From positions 1 through 8,591 of the forward strand of contig DAOVOU010000064.1 of the NCBI GenBank assembly GCA_030629475.1: DNA of 8,591 nt, read 5' to 3'. Under the pieces are notes generated by a model. It made no database searches. It was given only the letters and a program-made list of their open reading frames with translations, and was not told where the DNA came from. The position numbers were made by a program, and so were the translations under genes. Every line of letters starts with the position of its first letter. The first letter of the stretch is position 1. The DNA comes from Desulfobacterales bacterium (GTDB taxonomy: Bacteria; Desulfobacterota; Desulfobacteria; Desulfobacterales; C00003060). This document shows, one piece after another, positions 1 to 4,988 of the stretch.

Positions 1-1
1 A

Positions 2-220
2 GAAAACGAGATCCTGGACAAGTATGTGGCCGAACTTAAAAAGCGATCCCATGGCCGTGGGGTAGCGAAATTCAGGAGGTTTTTGGAAGTCAAACGAACC
101 TACCCCAAAGACGCGTTCCTTGCCGGCATCAGCAAGGCCTTTCAATATGGCCTCTATGACCTTAAGCGGCTGGAAAGTATTATTCTATCCTATGTTGCAG
201 GCAATTTCTTTGAACTATGA
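2..220 (+). CDS. istA: IS21-family transposase IstA, C-terminal fragment (5' truncated by window edge)
   Basis: The reading frame is open from base 2 to a TGA at 218-220 and gives the last 72 residues of a protein that begins upstream. IS21 IstA is a DDE-type transposase that cuts and joins the element ends. Only its C-terminal tail is visible here, so no catalytic residues can be checked. The assignment rests on position: the stop overlaps the istB start by four bases (ATGA), the usual istA-istB arrangement. The basic, helical tail (RFLEVKRTYPKDAFLAGI and following) is compatible with IstA C-termini. An internal GTG at 26 could be mistaken for a start, but the frame clearly continues to its left. 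Confidence 0.75.
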   Translation, partial: ENEILDKYVAELKKRSHGRGVAKFRRFLEVKRTYPKDAFLAGISKAFQYGLYDLKRLESIILSYVAGNFFEL

Positions 221-984
221 TGTACAGCCAAATCCAAACTCTTTTGGAATCGCTCAAGTTTAAAGGCATGCTCCGGGTACTTTCGCCCGTGTTGGATCGG
301 GCTGAAAAAGAAGGATGGTCCGTCTCCGACACCCTGGTTGAGCTTCTCAAGGAAGAATTGCATTATTGCAAGGAACGGAGCCTGGAGAATCGGATCAAAC
401 ATGCTCGTATCCCCTGGAACTGGACCCTTTCTACCTTCCCATTTGAAAGACAGCCGGCCGTCAAAAAAAGGCAGATCATGTCCCTGACTACTGCAGGCTT
501 TGTGGAAAAGGGCGAAAACATCGTCTTTATCGGTGAACCAGGGACCGGCAAATCAGGGCTGGCCGCAGGGCTTTTGCGGGAGGCATTGATCTCGGGATAC
601 CGAGGCCTGTTTTACAATGTTCAGGACCTGCTCAATGATCTTTATGCGTCGTTGGCTGATCGTAGAACCACAAATCTGCTCAAAAGGCTTTGTCGCTATG
701 ACGTTTTGCTCCTTGACGAACTTGGGTATTTAAGCCTGAGTGTTGAACAAATGAATGCCTTTTTCAAGCTCATGGCCGAACGTTACCAGACCAATAAAGC
801 AACCATAATCACCACGAACCTGGACTACCCCAAATGGTATGACCTGTTTAAGCCCAAGGACATGGTTGACGCATTGCTTGACAGGCTTCAACATCGATGC
901 ATCACCATACGTATCAACGGCCATTCGCTTAGGAAAAGACCTGATCCCAGCGCGAAAAAAGGCGGGAAAACATCAAAAAAATGA
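217..984 (+). CDS. istB: IS21-family helper ATPase IstB
   Basis: This 255-residue protein is the AAA+ helper ATPase of IS21 elements. It binds DNA and directs target-site selection for the IstA transposase. Walker A is GEPGTGKS at residues 106-113, Walker B is VLLLDELG at 163-170, a sensor-1-like TIITTN lies at 196-201, and LLDRLQH with a candidate arginine finger at 220-226. Residues 1-60 are the helical N-terminal region usual for IstB. The length is typical for the family and all ATPase motifs are intact, so the gene is probably functional. The ATG at 217 overlaps the istA stop. A second ATG follows directly at 220, but the coupled first ATG is the natural choice. The lysine-rich C-terminus runs into an ATGA overlap with the next gene. 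Confidence 0.93.
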   Translation: MMYSQIQTLLESLKFKGMLRVLSPVLDRAEKEGWSVSDTLVELLKEELHYCKERSLENRIKHARIPWNWTLSTFPFERQPAVKKRQIMSLTTAGFVEKGENIVFIGEPGTGKSGLAAGLLREALISGYRGLFYNVQDLLNDLYASLADRRTTNLLKRLCRYDVLLLDELGYLSLSVEQMNAFFKLMAERYQTNKATIITTNLDYPKWYDLFKPKDMVDALLDRLQHRCITIRINGHSLRKRPDPSAKKGGKTSKK

Positions 985-1640
985 GACAACGATTTTCCAG
1001 CCAGGAGCTCTTCACATTACGAAACCATATCCCCATTGATATCCTGATCGAAAAGGTCCTGATGGTTCCATCCAAATTCAGCGAGGGATTTTTTCGATTC
1101 CGTTGTCCTTTATGCGGCGCATTCAATACGGCCACAAATCGTGATACCAACCTGGCAAGATGTTTTTACTGCAACAAAAACTTCAACACCATCGAGATGG
1201 TTATGGCCATCAGAAAGACCGACTTTGTTGAAAGCGTGAAGTTTTTGAAACACTGTCACAAGGCCTTGACTAAGAATAGAGGCAATCGACCGGTTACAGC
1301 CGCTGGCAATGCATCTCGAGACGATTTGCTTTCCTCCGTGCTTCAAGACACTGACGAAAATATCAACGTTTTTGATTCTAATACGCAACGCAGGCCATGT
1401 GAAAAACCGGTTCCTATCGGCGCCGTTTTGGATAAAACTCTCTTGCACCTACCCCGGAAGCATCACCAGAATCAAAGGAAGCTATTGCCCCCTCCTCCCC
1501 CCGAAACAGCCTCTCCCAAGGCCTACCCCAGCAGCCCCATAATAAAACGCATTGAAGGGCTCGAACAGCAAATGGAGAGCCTCTTTGAGCAACTTCAATA
1601 TCTCAATGCTGTTATTGGCATCCAAAACCGATCGCTCTAA
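981..1640 (+). CDS. CHC2-like zinc-finger protein encoded as third cistron of the IS21-like element
   Basis: This 219-residue protein starts at an ATG that overlaps the istB stop by four bases. Residues 15-90 resemble the N-terminal zinc-binding domain of DnaG-type primases: a helix (IPIDILIEKVL), then paired cysteines C42-x2-C45 and C61-x2-C64 (RCPLCG, RCFYCNKNF) and a helical end (TIEMVM, DFVESVKFLKHC). The canonical ligands are Cys-His-Cys-Cys, whereas here all four are cysteine. Residues 100-185 are low-complexity, including five prolines at 170-174. Residues 187-212 (IKRIEGLEQQMESLFEQL) look like a short coiled coil. No TOPRIM or other catalytic primase domain is present. Most IS21 elements carry only istA and istB, so this is an accessory gene. 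It might bind DNA at the ends or target, or contact replication proteins; both are inference. Confidence 0.75.
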   Translation: MRQRFSSQELFTLRNHIPIDILIEKVLMVPSKFSEGFFRFRCPLCGAFNTATNRDTNLARCFYCNKNFNTIEMVMAIRKTDFVESVKFLKHCHKALTKNRGNRPVTAAGNASRDDLLSSVLQDTDENINVFDSNTQRRPCEKPVPIGAVLDKTLLHLPRKHHQNQRKLLPPPPPETASPKAYPSSPIIKRIEGLEQQMESLFEQLQYLNAVIGIQNRSL

Positions 1641-1663
1641 CTCCATCAAAGTCCCCCATAAGG

Positions 1664-1756
1664 GTACAAACCAATCTCCACAAACAGCCGGCGGGCTATT
1701 TGAGGGGGATCGGCGGGATAGTCGGGGTATCGAATGCATAGATTAAAGTACAAACC
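1664..1756. repeat. Nine-base direct repeat GTACAAACC, two copies in the IS right-end region
   Basis: GTACAAACC occurs at 1664-1672 and at 1748-1756, both on the + strand and 84 bases apart, in the non-coding DNA after the last IS gene. IS21-family ends are known to carry several internal direct repeats used as transposase sites, and these copies could be subterminal members of that set. The repeat is short and the matching left end is not visible, so the role is inferred. Confidence 0.5.
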
Positions 1757-1768
1757 TATGCGCATTAA

Positions 1769-1812
1769 GATGGGGAATTTAACTTAGCACAAAGTGGGGA
1801 AAAAATCTTAGC
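1769..1812. repeat. IS21-type terminal direct repeats (right end)
   Basis: Two 20-base units with a 24-base period lie at 1769-1788 and 1793-1812. Both have the pattern TGGGGAA, about five A/T bases, then CTTAGC, and they match at 14 of 20 positions. Repeated TGGGGA-type motifs spaced by about two helical turns are typical of IS21-family ends, where they bind IstA. This marks the right boundary of the element to within a few tens of bases. Confidence 0.65.
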
Positions 1813-1977
1813 GGCGAGGCTCTCTCTCTTCAGTAGTATCCGGTCTTTTTTTTCAACTTTTTCAACTTAAGAGCAAGAAAAATACATCCTTTGCGTTTTC
1901 AGCGTATTGCCTGTTTTGTCCCCTCCAGGTGTAGATGATAGGATATTGATATCATTCAGGATTTCGAGAGAATCCCC
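1813..1977. other. Non-coding junction between the IS end and the phage-like operon
   Basis: No credible gene is seen here. The stretch includes a CT-rich run and a tandem TTTTTCAAC pair near 1845-1865, then the dyad at 1935-1955 listed separately. It probably holds the last bases of the IS, its target site and the upstream regulatory DNA of the operon that starts at 2016. No attachment site could be recognised. Confidence 0.5.
1935..1955. promoter_or_regulatory. Dyad, possible operator upstream of the early promoter
   Basis: ATGATA at 1935-1940 and TATCAT at 1950-1955 form a six-base inverted repeat with a nine-base spacer. The right arm is part of the perfect palindrome TGATATCA (1947-1954). 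It lies 23 bases upstream of the -35-like box, where a regulator could bind. The arms are short and AT-rich, so chance is possible. Confidence 0.3.
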
Positions 1978-2008
1978 TTGACAGGTCTTACTATTTTTCT
2001 GGTATTGT
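1978..2008 (+). promoter_or_regulatory. Candidate sigma70-type promoter of the regulation/replication operon
   Basis: A perfect TTGACA -35 box lies at 1978-1983. The -10 box is weaker: GGTATT at 2001-2006 with a 17-base spacer, or TATTGT at 2003-2008 with a 19-base spacer. The expected transcription start would fall at about 2012-2016, at or just before the ATG at 2016. No Shine-Dalgarno sequence precedes that ATG, so the first message may be leaderless or nearly so. Confidence 0.5.
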
Positions 2009-2015
2009 CACACAC

Positions 2016-2225
2016 ATGAAAACGATCGATATAACGTCGCTACGCAACTTGAGACGCAAGGCAGGTCTTTGTCAAACAATTGTGGCTCGGGCTTTGGGCA
2101 AATCTCAACAGTGGTTAAGTGCGGTCGAACTCGGCTACATCGTAGTCAGCAGACGCCGGCTTTTTGACGGAATCGCTGCGATCCGGACATTGACGGCGCT
2201 TAAAAAGGCGAGTTCAGCCAAATGA
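2016..2225 (+). CDS. Small XRE/Cro-like helix-turn-helix protein
   Basis: This is a 69-residue basic protein. Residues 7-50 fit a Cro/CI-type helix-turn-helix: SLRNLRRKAGLCQ as the first helix, TIVARALGKS and QQWLSAVELG as the turn and recognition region. The C-terminus is a short lysine-rich helix. There is no dimerisation or protease-type domain as in CI or LexA-like repressors, so it may act as a Cro-like regulator or a small activator. It is the first gene of a four-gene overlapping operon. Its stop (2223-2225) overlaps the next ATG by four bases. The only upstream signal is the promoter at 1978-2008; no Shine-Dalgarno sequence is seen. Which site it binds is unknown. Confidence 0.7.
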   Translation: MKTIDITSLRNLRRKAGLCQTIVARALGKSQQWLSAVELGYIVVSRRRLFDGIAAIRTLTALKKASSAK

Positions 2226-2422
2226 CCGAGGTTTTGACAAGAAAAGAAGTCGCTCAATTGCTGAAGGTGCCTCTTCGGACAATCGATTTCTGGACCAAAA
2301 CCGGCCAGATACCTTTTTCGCGACTTGGGGGACGTACAATCAGGTTTTCCAAGGAAAGGTTGGATGCGTGGTTTTTGGAAAAGGAGGCTTTGCAGAATGG
2401 ACCTCAGCACGCTCAAGGGTAG
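2222..2422 (+). CDS. AlpA/excisionase-like MerR-type DNA-binding protein
   Basis: This 66-residue protein is almost entirely one winged helix-turn-helix of the excisionase/AlpA type. LTRKEVAQLLKVPLRTIDFW (residues 5-24) is the helix-turn-helix and GQIPFSRLGGRTIRFSKERLDAWF (28-51) forms the wing and last helix. Such proteins act as transcription activators (AlpA) or as directionality factors for integrase (Xis). The start codon overlaps the previous stop as ATGA, and the 3' end overlaps the next gene by 26 bases. Its place between a small helix-turn-helix protein and replication genes favours an early regulator, but an excisionase role remains possible because the integrase is not in the window. 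Confidence 0.8.
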   Translation: MTEVLTRKEVAQLLKVPLRTIDFWTKTGQIPFSRLGGRTIRFSKERLDAWFLEKEALQNGPQHAQG

Positions 2423-2936
2423 CATTGACCTCGTAGCGGTCGTGGAAGGCGCGGGCACAGAACTCAAACGGTTCGGCAGACTGCACAAGGGTCTCTGTCC
2501 TCTGCATAGCGATACAGAACCGAGCTTTGTTGTTTATCCTGACCAGCACTTTAGGTGCTTTGGGTGCCAGGAACACGGCGACGTATTCGACTTCATTCAA
2601 AAACTGCATGGCTGCGACTTCAAGCAGGCCCTTGGCATCCTGGGCATTAAGCAGGGCAAGTTGACCACTGAGAAGCGCGAGGAAATCAAGCGGCTTCAGC
2701 ACAGGCGTGAATTGGTGAAAGCCTTCAGAAAGTGGGAGATTGATGCCGCAGACGAGGCGGCCATGCTCTGTCGGTGCTGTCGCAAGGTCCTCGGAGAGAT
2801 AAAGACCACAGCCCATATGGACAAATACGGTAACAGATACCACGATTTGGAAACCTACGCATATCACCTTGATGTCTTGGTGGGTGACGATGATCAGGCC
2901 AAGATAGGATTATACGATGCAGGATACTATGGCTGA
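2397..2936 (+). CDS. CHC2 zinc-finger, DnaG N-terminal-like replication protein lacking a catalytic primase domain
   Basis: The product has 179 residues. The start is the ATG at 2397 because AAGGAGG lies at 2381-2387, nine bases upstream; the longer upstream reading frame is out-of-frame extension inside the previous gene. Residues 5-85 match the primase zinc-binding fold: IDLVAVVEGAGTELKRFG, then C34-x2-H37 (CPLHSDTEPSF), C54-x2-C57 (FRCFGCQEHGDVFDFI) and a helix (DFKQALGILGI), giving the canonical Cys-His-Cys-Cys set. Residues 92-135 are helical and charged and carry another cysteine cluster (CRCC). No TOPRIM signature is visible, so it probably cannot make primers alone. Its 3' end overlaps the ATPase gene by 20 bases, which suggests the two act together in DNA replication of the element. 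Confidence 0.82.
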   Translation: MDLSTLKGSIDLVAVVEGAGTELKRFGRLHKGLCPLHSDTEPSFVVYPDQHFRCFGCQEHGDVFDFIQKLHGCDFKQALGILGIKQGKLTTEKREEIKRLQHRRELVKAFRKWEIDAADEAAMLCRCCRKVLGEIKTTAHMDKYGNRYHDLETYAYHLDVLVGDDDQAKIGLYDAGYYG

Positions 2937-4242
2937 GAACTTTGACCTGGGTCAGGCCCTTCTTGAAACTGAAAAAGAGGCGGCAAGGCATGCAAAAGAA
3001 CTAGACAGGGCGATAAAAACGATTTTACCCGCGAGTATGCTTAAGGAGCTTGACGAAGCAAAAGAGGAACGGGCTGCTATTCAACTTGAAAGCCAGGAGG
3101 CCGAGAAACAGGCCAGTAATAGCTTAGATTTTCCCACCCATATCATGTCAGGCGTGGCCGGAGACTTCGCCAGAATATACGGTGAGCATTTAGAGCCACC
3201 GGACCACTTTTTCTACATGTCTTATCTCACGATTTTTGGCCTGTATGTGTCTGACAGGCTCTTTCTTAACTCGCAACGAAAGCCCGCACCACGACTCTAT
3301 ACGATCCTTTTAGGCGAGTCAGGAGACACTCGTAAGAGCACAGCGATAGAGGAAACAGAGCAACACTTCAGAAGCTTTATTGAGCCTGGGACTATGGCCG
3401 TTTGCCGAGGGGCCGCGTCAGGAGAGGGAATAGGAAAGTTGCTGACAAAGATGCCTAAGATATTGCTCTATTATGACGAATTAAAGGTTTTTGTCAGCAA
3501 ATGCGGCATAAAAAACTCGACCTTGCTTATGGCTACGAATACGCTATTTGAAGCTACTCGGTACGAGAACCAAACATCCAAAGACCCCTTCATAATAGAA
3601 CACGGCCTTGTGTCTATGCTCGCCGCGTCAACCATAGACACCTACAGTGGTTTGTTTGACAGCAAATTCCTTGATATCGGATTCAATAACAGACTGTTTT
3701 TAGTACCTGGTGATTCTGATAAGTGCTTTCCTGTCCCTATTTCGATACCTGATGAACAAATACACAGACTTCACGGGCAGCTACAAAATCGACTGAAACT
3801 TACAAAAGATGTTTTGGCAATGTCCATTGATCAGGATGCAGGCGAAAGGTGGGCTGAATTTTACAGGCAAATAAAGGGTAGCTCACCTTATGCCAAGCGC
3901 CTAGATACCTACGGGCTCAGACTTATGCCACTGCTGGCCTTGAACGACCTGAAAGAGACCGTGGACTTGGAGGTTGTGAATAAGGTGATTGCCCTTCTCG
4001 AGTGGCAACATCAAATTAGACAAGCCTATGACCCTATTGACGCAGAAGGCAAAGTTGCCCGGATGGAAGAAGCTATTAGGAGGGCATTCAAAATCAAAAG
4101 CACGTGGGACGTGAGGGGCCTACAGCGTAAAGTCCATTACAACCGCCATGGTATTTGGGTGTGGGATTCTGCAATTAAAAATTTGAGACGCAACACAGAG
4201 GTGCACTTTAACGCTAGGAATAAAATCTATACGTTGTTTTGA
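2917..4242 (+). CDS. Primase-associated (DUF3987/Rep-like) P-loop ATPase, probable replicative helicase/initiator
   Basis: The product has 441 residues. Residues 10-66 are a charged probable coiled coil. The ATPase core has Walker A GESGDTRKST at 133-142 (an arginine replaces the usual glycine before K-S, a variant seen in phage and plasmid DUF3987-type helicases), Walker B ILLYYDELKVF at 182-192 with Asp187-Glu188, a sensor-like SMLAAST at 233-239 and FNNRLFLV at 256-263 with a candidate arginine finger. Residues 383-441 look like a winged helix (EEAIRRAFKI, LQRKVHY, AIKNLRRNTEV). The ATG at 2917 has AGGA seven bases upstream at 2906-2909; the ATG at 2929 has no usable spacing. The gene ends four bases before the left iteron array, so it is the natural origin-binding helicase. 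The exact family is inferred from motifs. Confidence 0.72.
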   Translation: MQDTMAENFDLGQALLETEKEAARHAKELDRAIKTILPASMLKELDEAKEERAAIQLESQEAEKQASNSLDFPTHIMSGVAGDFARIYGEHLEPPDHFFYMSYLTIFGLYVSDRLFLNSQRKPAPRLYTILLGESGDTRKSTAIEETEQHFRSFIEPGTMAVCRGAASGEGIGKLLTKMPKILLYYDELKVFVSKCGIKNSTLLMATNTLFEATRYENQTSKDPFIIEHGLVSMLAASTIDTYSGLFDSKFLDIGFNNRLFLVPGDSDKCFPVPISIPDEQIHRLHGQLQNRLKLTKDVLAMSIDQDAGERWAEFYRQIKGSSPYAKRLDTYGLRLMPLLALNDLKETVDLEVVNKVIALLEWQHQIRQAYDPIDAEGKVARMEEAIRRAFKIKSTWDVRGLQRKVHYNRHGIWVWDSAIKNLRRNTEVHFNARNKIYTLF

Positions 4243-4245
4243 GAG

Positions 4246-4269
4246 GACTTGTCACCAGATGTGTCACCA
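4246..4269 (-). repeat. Left iteron array, two 12-base units on the minus strand
   Basis: Read on the minus strand, the units are TGGTGACACATC (4258-4269) and TGGTGACAAGTC (4246-4257). They share the eight-base core TGGTGACA exactly and sit end to end, so the period is 12. They begin four bases after the stop of the ATPase gene and point away from the AT-rich core. Together with the right array they form a near-perfect 19-base inverted repeat (4251-4269 against 4484-4502, 17 of 19 positions). Confidence 0.8.
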
Positions 4270-4307
4270 GCATGTTGAAGGCTTATAACTCATGAATATT
4301 ACACCAG

Positions 4308-4334
4308 AAAAAGGCCAAAAAGTGCAAAAAGTGA
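4308..4334 (+). repeat. Three tandem 9-base units AAAAAGGCC / AAAAAGTGC / AAAAAGTGA
   Basis: Three consecutive units begin at 4308, 4317 and 4326 and share AAAAAG. A-tracts at a near-helical repeat would give intrinsic bending. They lie between the left iterons and the AT-rich core, a usual place for bent DNA or accessory-protein sites in origins. The function is inferred. Confidence 0.6.
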
Positions 4335-4336
4335 GG

Positions 4337-4403
4337 TAAAGGGGGTGAATATGGACTATAACTATATATAATTAATACATAATTATATGTTTTCCCCCCT
4401 TTA
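4337..4403. repeat. Outer inverted repeat TAAAGGGGG ... CCCCCTTTA around the AT-rich core
   Basis: TAAAGGGGG at 4337-4345 and CCCCCTTTA at 4395-4403 are perfect nine-base inverted copies that enclose a 49-base, very AT-rich segment. The GC-rich arms could bound a melted bubble or form the base of an extruded stem in single-stranded DNA. Confidence 0.7.
4366..4388. repeat. Inner inverted repeat ATATAATTA-ataca-TAATTATAT
   Basis: A perfect nine-base inverted repeat with a five-base spacer lies in the middle of the AT-rich core. Its centre at 4377 coincides with the centre of the two iteron arrays (about 4376.5). All-A/T inverted repeats arise easily in AT-rich DNA, so the arms alone are weak evidence; the shared centre makes it notable. 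Confidence 0.6.
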
Positions 4404-4471
4404 TGTATATATATAGCGAAAAACGAGGTTTTTTTTAAAGGATAATAATAGGTTAGCACGATAAAAGTACA

Positions 4472-4507
4472 TGGTGACAAGTTTGGTGACAAATCTGATG
4501 ACACTCT
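4472..4507 (+). repeat. Right iteron array, three 12-base units on the plus strand
   Basis: The units TGGTGACAAGTT (4472), TGGTGACAAATC (4484) and TGATGACACTCT (4496) follow one another with an exact 12-base period. The first two keep the full core TGGTGACA and the third has one change (TGATGACA). They point away from the AT-rich core, the mirror image of the left array. Strict periodicity and mirrored orientation are the signs of an initiator-binding array. Confidence 0.8.
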
Positions 4508-4546
4508 GAGGGGTAGGGTTGCGTTGAAAAAAAGCTCAACATTAGC

Positions 4547-4564
4547 TCATCACATTCATCACAT
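4547..4564 (+). repeat. Tandem pair of TCATCACAT
   Basis: Two exact 9-base copies at 4547-4555 and 4556-4564 lie 40 bases beyond the right iterons. They are not clear copies of the 12-base iteron. They could be a separate protein site for the origin or for the downstream promoter region. Confidence 0.55.
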
Positions 4565-4705
4565 AAAATGGCTAAACGGAGAAGTTAATCCGGTTGATGG
4601 GATGTCAACTTTCTGGTTAATGGAAGCAGCCTAACCTTCTATGGCAGTGTCTTGAGCTTGTTGGTGGGCTGTTGCCGGAGACTAAAAAAAGGAGATTTTG
4701 AGGCG

Positions 4706-4954
4706 ATGACACAAGCAGACGAAAAGAAAAACTGTCCAATTTTTTTAGCGGCTCAAATTAGCCGACTCGGTGTTGGAAACGACAATGCACCTGAGTCCTT
4801 TTTTTGTGACTCTCACTGTGCCTGGTACGACGAAGAGACGTTGACCTGTGGCATTCTGGCCGCCCTCCGGGGCATACCACAGACGAAAAGTGGTACTCAG
4901 CAGCATAAAAGAGCATACAGCGTTCGTAACCCGTTGTTATTCAAGGCTTTTTGA
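4706..4954 (+). CDS. Small four-cysteine protein, possible metal-binding
   Basis: The product has 82 residues. The ATG at 4706 is chosen because AAAGGAG lies at 4688-4694, eleven bases upstream; a longer frame would need a TTG at 4652 without a binding site. Cysteines at 10, 34, 38 and 48 (NCPIF, FFCDSHCAWYDEETLTCGIL) give C-x3-C-x9-C in the second cluster. Small phage and mobile-element proteins of the type CPxx...CxxxCAWWxxxxxxCAI are common and presumed to bind zinc or another metal; this one fits that look. No known catalytic function can be assigned. It is the first gene after the candidate origin and lies 34 bases before the nuclease gene, so it is probably co-expressed with it. Confidence 0.65.
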   Translation: MTQADEKKNCPIFLAAQISRLGVGNDNAPESFFCDSHCAWYDEETLTCGILAALRGIPQTKSGTQQHKRAYSVRNPLLFKAF

Positions 4955-4988
4955 AGGTGAAATGTATTAGAAATACGTTTGAGGATAG

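Larger units (their letters stand above)
1..1812 (+). mobile_element. IS21-family insertion sequence, right part (left end outside window)
   Basis: The istA 3' end and the complete istB identify an IS21-family element. They are followed by a third coupled cistron and by non-coding DNA with terminal-type repeats. The genes are joined by two ATGA stop/start overlaps (217-220 and 981-984), so they form one translationally coupled unit. The right boundary is placed at the end of the last recognisable repeat (1812). The exact terminal bases and the target-site duplication cannot be fixed because the left end is not in the window, so the true end may lie a few tens of bases further right. Confidence 0.85.
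4243..4705. other. Candidate replication origin: outward-facing iteron arrays flanking an AT-rich core, plus downstream spacer
   Basis: This 463-base gap has no credible gene. The part from 4246 to 4507 is organised as left iterons, three 9-base repeats, an outer inverted repeat, an AT-rich core with an inner inverted repeat, an A/T hairpin (AAAAAC 4419-4424 with GTTTTT 4428-4433) and right iterons. The outer iteron pair and the inner inverted repeat are centred within one base of 4377; the middle pair is centred at 4370. The core at 4346-4393 is about 85% A+T by eye count. Known satellite and plasmid origins combine iterons with an AT-rich unwinding segment next to the rep gene. The part from 4508 to 4705 holds a 9-base tandem pair, two short GTTGA/TCAAC stems and a weak promoter-like pair (TTGATG 4594, TTAATG 4617) for the genes that follow. 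Confidence 0.65.

Noticed and set aside
1482..1739. Minus-strand open frame of 85 codons
   Set aside because: It lies antisense to the proline-rich part of the IS zinc-finger gene and crosses the IS end. No motif or start signal supports it.
2006..2013. TGTCACAC in the early promoter as another iteron copy
   Set aside because: Only six core bases match the iteron and the same hexamer occurs elsewhere in coding DNA (for example near 1256 and 5649), so chance explains it.
2325..2396. Upstream extension of the CHC2 gene to an ATG at 2325
   Set aside because: The extra 24 residues lie inside the AlpA-like gene and do not resemble the family, while AAGGAGG is correctly spaced for the ATG at 2397.
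2340..2867. Minus-strand open frame of 175 codons
   Set aside because: It is antisense to the AlpA-like and CHC2 genes, whose overlaps, ribosome site and zinc motif are convincing. It is a shadow frame.
4419..4436. AAAAAC-GAG-GTTTTT hairpin followed by T's as a transcription terminator
   Set aside because: The stem has only one G-C pair and a three-base loop, too weak for a terminator. It is better counted as part of the AT-rich origin structure.
4283..4504. Minus-strand open frame of 73 codons across the candidate origin
   Set aside because: Its sequence (LSPNLSP, HFLHFLAFF, runs of Tyr) is only a translation of the iterons, 9-base repeats and AT-rich core. It has no ribosome site and opposes all other genes.
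4243..4564. CRISPR array or tRNA-like structure
   Set aside because: The repeats are 9-12 bases without unique spacers of regular length, and no cloverleaf can be drawn.
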